Of a stretch of 57,132 nucleotides of DNA, positions 54,871 to 57,132 are shown one piece after another; positions within the stretch are counted from its first letter, which is position 1, and each line of letters opens with the position of its first letter. This DNA comes from Rhodanobacteraceae bacterium (GTDB taxonomy: Bacteria > Pseudomonadota > Gammaproteobacteria > Xanthomonadales > Ahniellaceae): NCBI GenBank assembly GCA_016708465.1, contig JADJFT010000012.1, forward strand, positions 1 through 57,132, written 5' to 3'. Below the pieces are notes generated by a model. It was not told the origin of the DNA. It made no database searches and saw nothing but the letters and a program-made list of their open reading frames with translations. The position numbers were made by a program, and so were the translations under genes.

Positions 54871-55413
54871 TCAGAGTTCCTCGAACGTTGTCTGGCCATT
54901 GGTGTAGATGCAGATGTCGCCGGCGACCTTGAGCGCGGCCTCGGCGACTTTGCGTGCGTCGAGATCGGTGTGTTCGAGTAACGCGCGCGCCGCCGCTTGT
55001 GCGAACGGGCCGCCGGAGCCGATGGCGATCAATCCGTGTTCTGGTTCGATCACGTCGCCATTGCCGCTGATGATCAACGAGGTGTGTTTGTCGGCGACCG
55101 CGAGCAGTGCTTCGAGTCGACCGAAACGACGCTCGGTGCGCCAGTCCTTGGCCAATTCGACCGCAGCACGAACCAGTTGGCCACCGTGCTTTTCGAGCTT
55201 GGCTTCGAATAATTCAAATAGCGTGAATGCATCAGCGGTGGCGCCAGCGAACCCGGCGAGTACATCGCCGCGACCGAGACGGCGCACCTTGCGCGCGTTC
55301 GACTTCATCACCGTGTTGCCAAGCGTGACCTGACCGTCGCCGCCGATGACGACGCGACCGTGGCGACGCACAGCGACGATGGTCGTGGCGTGAAAGGTTT
55401 CGGGTTTGGACAT
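54871..55413 (-). CDS. hslV: HslV peptidase subunit
   Basis: 180 aa from ATG 55413 (MSKPETFHATTIVAVRRHGR). The nucleophile is Thr in HATTIVAV after propeptide removal. Other landmarks: GDGQVTLGNTVMKSNARKVR, AGATADAFTLFELFE, GNGDVIEPEHGLIAIGSGGP, AARALLEHTDLDARKVAEAA. Full length and one frame. A threonine peptidase that forms the dodecamer capped by HslU. Confidence 0.97.
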   Translation of the reverse strand: MSKPETFHATTIVAVRRHGRVVIGGDGQVTLGNTVMKSNARKVRRLGRGDVLAGFAGATADAFTLFELFEAKLEKHGGQLVRAAVELAKDWRTERRFGRLEALLAVADKHTSLIISGNGDVIEPEHGLIAIGSGGPFAQAAARALLEHTDLDARKVAEAALKVAGDICIYTNGQTTFEEL

Positions 55414-55460
55414 GCGAATCTCCCGGGGGAAGCCGGGACATGGGGGCGCATGGCCGCGCC

Positions 55461-56204
55461 TCAAGTGAAGGCCAGCTTCCCCGACGCGATCACCAGCACG
55501 ATCGCCAGTACCCGCTTCAGTACTGGCACCGGCAGCTTCGAAGTGCCGAGGCGCGCGCCAATAAACGCGCCGATTGCGACCGCTGTGAACCAGATCGGCA
55601 TGGATGCCGGAAATGTGATCGCTGCGGCATTCAGCCCGGCGAGCCCGGCCAGCGAGTTCGCGAGCACGAAGCCGACCGACAGGCCGCTGGCTTCACGCGT
55701 CTTCGCCCAGTGCGCGAATAACAGCAGCGGCGTCAGGAAGATCGCGCCGCCAGTGCCGGTGAGCCCGGAAACAACACCGATGAGTGCGCCGGCGCTGCCA
55801 GCAAGTAATGGATGCGGTACGCGTGCGCTGGCGTCGTCGCGTATCGCGCCGCTCGCAGTACGCCACAGTTGGATCGCCGCAAATAACAGCACCGCCGCCA
55901 GCACGCGCTTGATCAGCGCCGGTGAATGCAGAAATCTTGCGGCGAGGAAGGCGGCAGGCATTGAGCCGAGCACGAACGGCAACAGTCGCTTCCAATCGAT
56001 CAACCCGGCACGATGGAAGCGCCAGACGCCGATGCTTGCGACCAGCACGTTCAATGCCAGCGCCACTGGCCGAATGCTGGTCGGCGCGAGACCGAACAGG
56101 CTCATCGCGGCGATATATCCCGATGCACCGGCATGACCGACCGAGGCATAGGCGATCGCGATGAATAGAAACAGTGCAGCGAGGCCGATATCGGTCAGGC
56201 TCAT
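55461..56204 (-). CDS. TauE/SafE-family membrane transporter
   Basis: 247 aa, about eight hydrophobic segments. It has the family pattern FIAIAYASVGHAGASGYIAA near the N-terminus and GVVSGLTGTGGAIFLTPLLL in the middle, the two inverted halves of TauE/SafE. It overlaps xerC by four bases. Substrate (sulfite, sulfoacetate or other anion) cannot be told. Confidence 0.88.
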   Translation of the reverse strand: MSLTDIGLAALFLFIAIAYASVGHAGASGYIAAMSLFGLAPTSIRPVALALNVLVASIGVWRFHRAGLIDWKRLLPFVLGSMPAAFLAARFLHSPALIKRVLAAVLLFAAIQLWRTASGAIRDDASARVPHPLLAGSAGALIGVVSGLTGTGGAIFLTPLLLFAHWAKTREASGLSVGFVLANSLAGLAGLNAAAITFPASMPIWFTAVAIGAFIGARLGTSKLPVPVLKRVLAIVLVIASGKLAFT

Positions 56205-57100
56205 CCAGACTTCTTCCGTGCCCGCGGATGCGCGGCGTCATACACCTTGGCGAGGTGCTGGAAATCGAGGTGGGTGTAGATCTGGGTGGTGCCGATGTCG
56301 GCATGGCCGAGCATTTCCTGCACAGCACGCAGGTTGCCGCTGGATTCGAGCAAGTGGCTGGCGCAGGAATGCCGCAGCAGGTGCGGATGCACACGTTTCC
56401 ACACGCCAGCAGACTGCGCCCACTGCTTCAGTCGCTGGCGCACCGTGTTGGTCGATACCGGCGCGCCCGTACGATCGGGAAACACCACCGCATCTGCTGC
56501 CGTGATGGCGAGCGCGCGCCATGATTGCAATGCCGTTCCCGCCTTTGATCCAAACGGCACCACACGCGTTTTCGATCCCTTGCCGACGACGCGCACGAGG
56601 TGTTGTCCAAAGTCGACGTCGGTCCAGCGCAGTGCGCACAGTTCCGATACGCGCAGCGCGGACGAATACAGCAATTCGAACATCGCCTTGTCACGGATCG
56701 ATGTCGGTGAATCATCACCGGGATGGTCGAGCAGTGCCTGCATCTCATCGACGTCGAGCACGTTCGGCAATTTGCGCGGCGATTTGGGTGCGCGGATGCC
56801 ATCAGCCGGATTGATCTGCGCGTGCCCTTCGCGCAGCAACCAGCGGTAGAAACTGCGGATCGCCGATAGGCGTTTCGCCAGCGACACGCCGGACAAGCCG
56901 TTGCGGAACTCGTTGGCGACGTGCGCGCGTACGCTATCCGGTTTTAGATCAGGCCAGTCTGCCGTCGGCATCTGGCCGCCGAGCCAGTCATCGAAACGCT
57001 CGAGGTCATGCCGATACGTCGTCAGTGTGCTCGGTGCCAGCCGTTTCACGTCGCGCAGCCAGGCCAGAAACGCGTCGATCTGGCTTTGGCGAGCGCTCAT
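56201..57100 (-). CDS. xerC: Tyrosine recombinase XerC
   Basis: 299 aa. N-terminal core-binding domain (SQIDAFLAWLRDVKRLAPST, RLSAIRSFYRWLLREGHAQI), then the catalytic domain: Arg in YSSALRVSELCALRW, Lys in GKGSKTR, HLLRHSCASHLL, LGHADIGTTQIYTHL with Tyr. Standard length and context (a gene overlapping by ATGA upstream, hslVU downstream), as in gammaproteobacteria. Acts with XerD at dif to resolve chromosome dimers. Confidence 0.95.
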   Translation of the reverse strand: MSARQSQIDAFLAWLRDVKRLAPSTLTTYRHDLERFDDWLGGQMPTADWPDLKPDSVRAHVANEFRNGLSGVSLAKRLSAIRSFYRWLLREGHAQINPADGIRAPKSPRKLPNVLDVDEMQALLDHPGDDSPTSIRDKAMFELLYSSALRVSELCALRWTDVDFGQHLVRVVGKGSKTRVVPFGSKAGTALQSWRALAITAADAVVFPDRTGAPVSTNTVRQRLKQWAQSAGVWKRVHPHLLRHSCASHLLESSGNLRAVQEMLGHADIGTTQIYTHLDFQHLAKVYDAAHPRARKKSG

Positions 57101-57132
57101 TCGAAGCCGTCAGACAACAGGCCGTTGCTGAT
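57097..57132 (-). CDS. C-terminal end of the gene upstream of xerC (partial)
   Basis: The last codons (ISNGLLSDGFE) and a TGA overlapping the xerC ATG as ATGA. In this group the gene is usually the DUF484 gene; only the tail is visible. Confidence 0.5.
   Translation of the reverse strand: MSNGLLSDGFE

Overview
The window looks like a chromosomal stretch of a gammaproteobacterium of the Xanthomonadales/Lysobacterales type. The evidence is a core block at the right end (xerC, TauE-like permease, hslV, hslU, a 204-aa gene, a DUF971 gene), secreted proteins ending in IPTL-like C-terminal anchors or a terminal DSFES-type tail, and REP-like palindromes of the GTAGGAGCGACC kind. The identification is by inference only; there is no rRNA.

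Left and centre (1 to about 44 kb) is an accessory zone built as tandem genomic islands. Two identical 51-bp direct repeats (3405-3455 and 39042-39092) carry the 3' half of a CAU-anticodon tRNA gene (probably elongator Met, from the acceptor end), so they are attachment-site copies. The island between them starts on the left with arm-type repeats, a Cro/CI repressor, an excisionase-like gene and a tyrosine integrase. It ends on the right with a three-gene recombinase module (33.4-38.8 kb). The element to the left of the first repeat ends with a homologue of the same large recombinase-family protein (1-3295), placed the same way next to its att copy.

Cargo of the island: two paralogous three-gene cassettes (repressor, secreted 430-450-aa protein, lipoprotein; 6.5-8.6 kb and 21.2-23.4 kb) sharing an operator; an ESCO/Eco1-like acetyltransferase; an IS630-family element; three small immunity-like genes; a minus-strand operon (12.5-18.5 kb) with a PD-(D/E)XK nuclease, an FtsZ-like protein without its GTP-binding loop, small unknown proteins, a ThiF/E1-like enzyme broken by an IS3 element and a tandem duplication, a two-TM protein and a ubiquitin-like protein ending in GG; a TPR protein; and a block of five secreted proteins (23.8-30.7 kb) bracketed by paralogues and including a phospholipase C-like enzyme.

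Right of the second att copy come a nuclease, a WYL regulator, a small unknown gene and a double-AAA ATPase (39.3-43.7 kb), with the last three apparently an operon of defence-island character. From 44 kb on the genes are ordinary: a DUF3892 gene, a zinc ribbon, a glycine-zipper protein, a secreted protein with seven 50-aa repeats, an IPTL protein, a truncated S1/P1 nuclease, a class A beta-lactamase-like hydrolase, a NYN-LOTUS protein, then the core block.

Many reading frames, including the housekeeping gene hslU and the P-loop of the AAA ATPase, are broken by single-base indels, often in short homopolymers. This looks more like an uncorrected long-read or metagenomic assembly than mass gene decay. 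Genes are therefore given as whole loci with the frame changes noted, and coordinates inside them are approximate.
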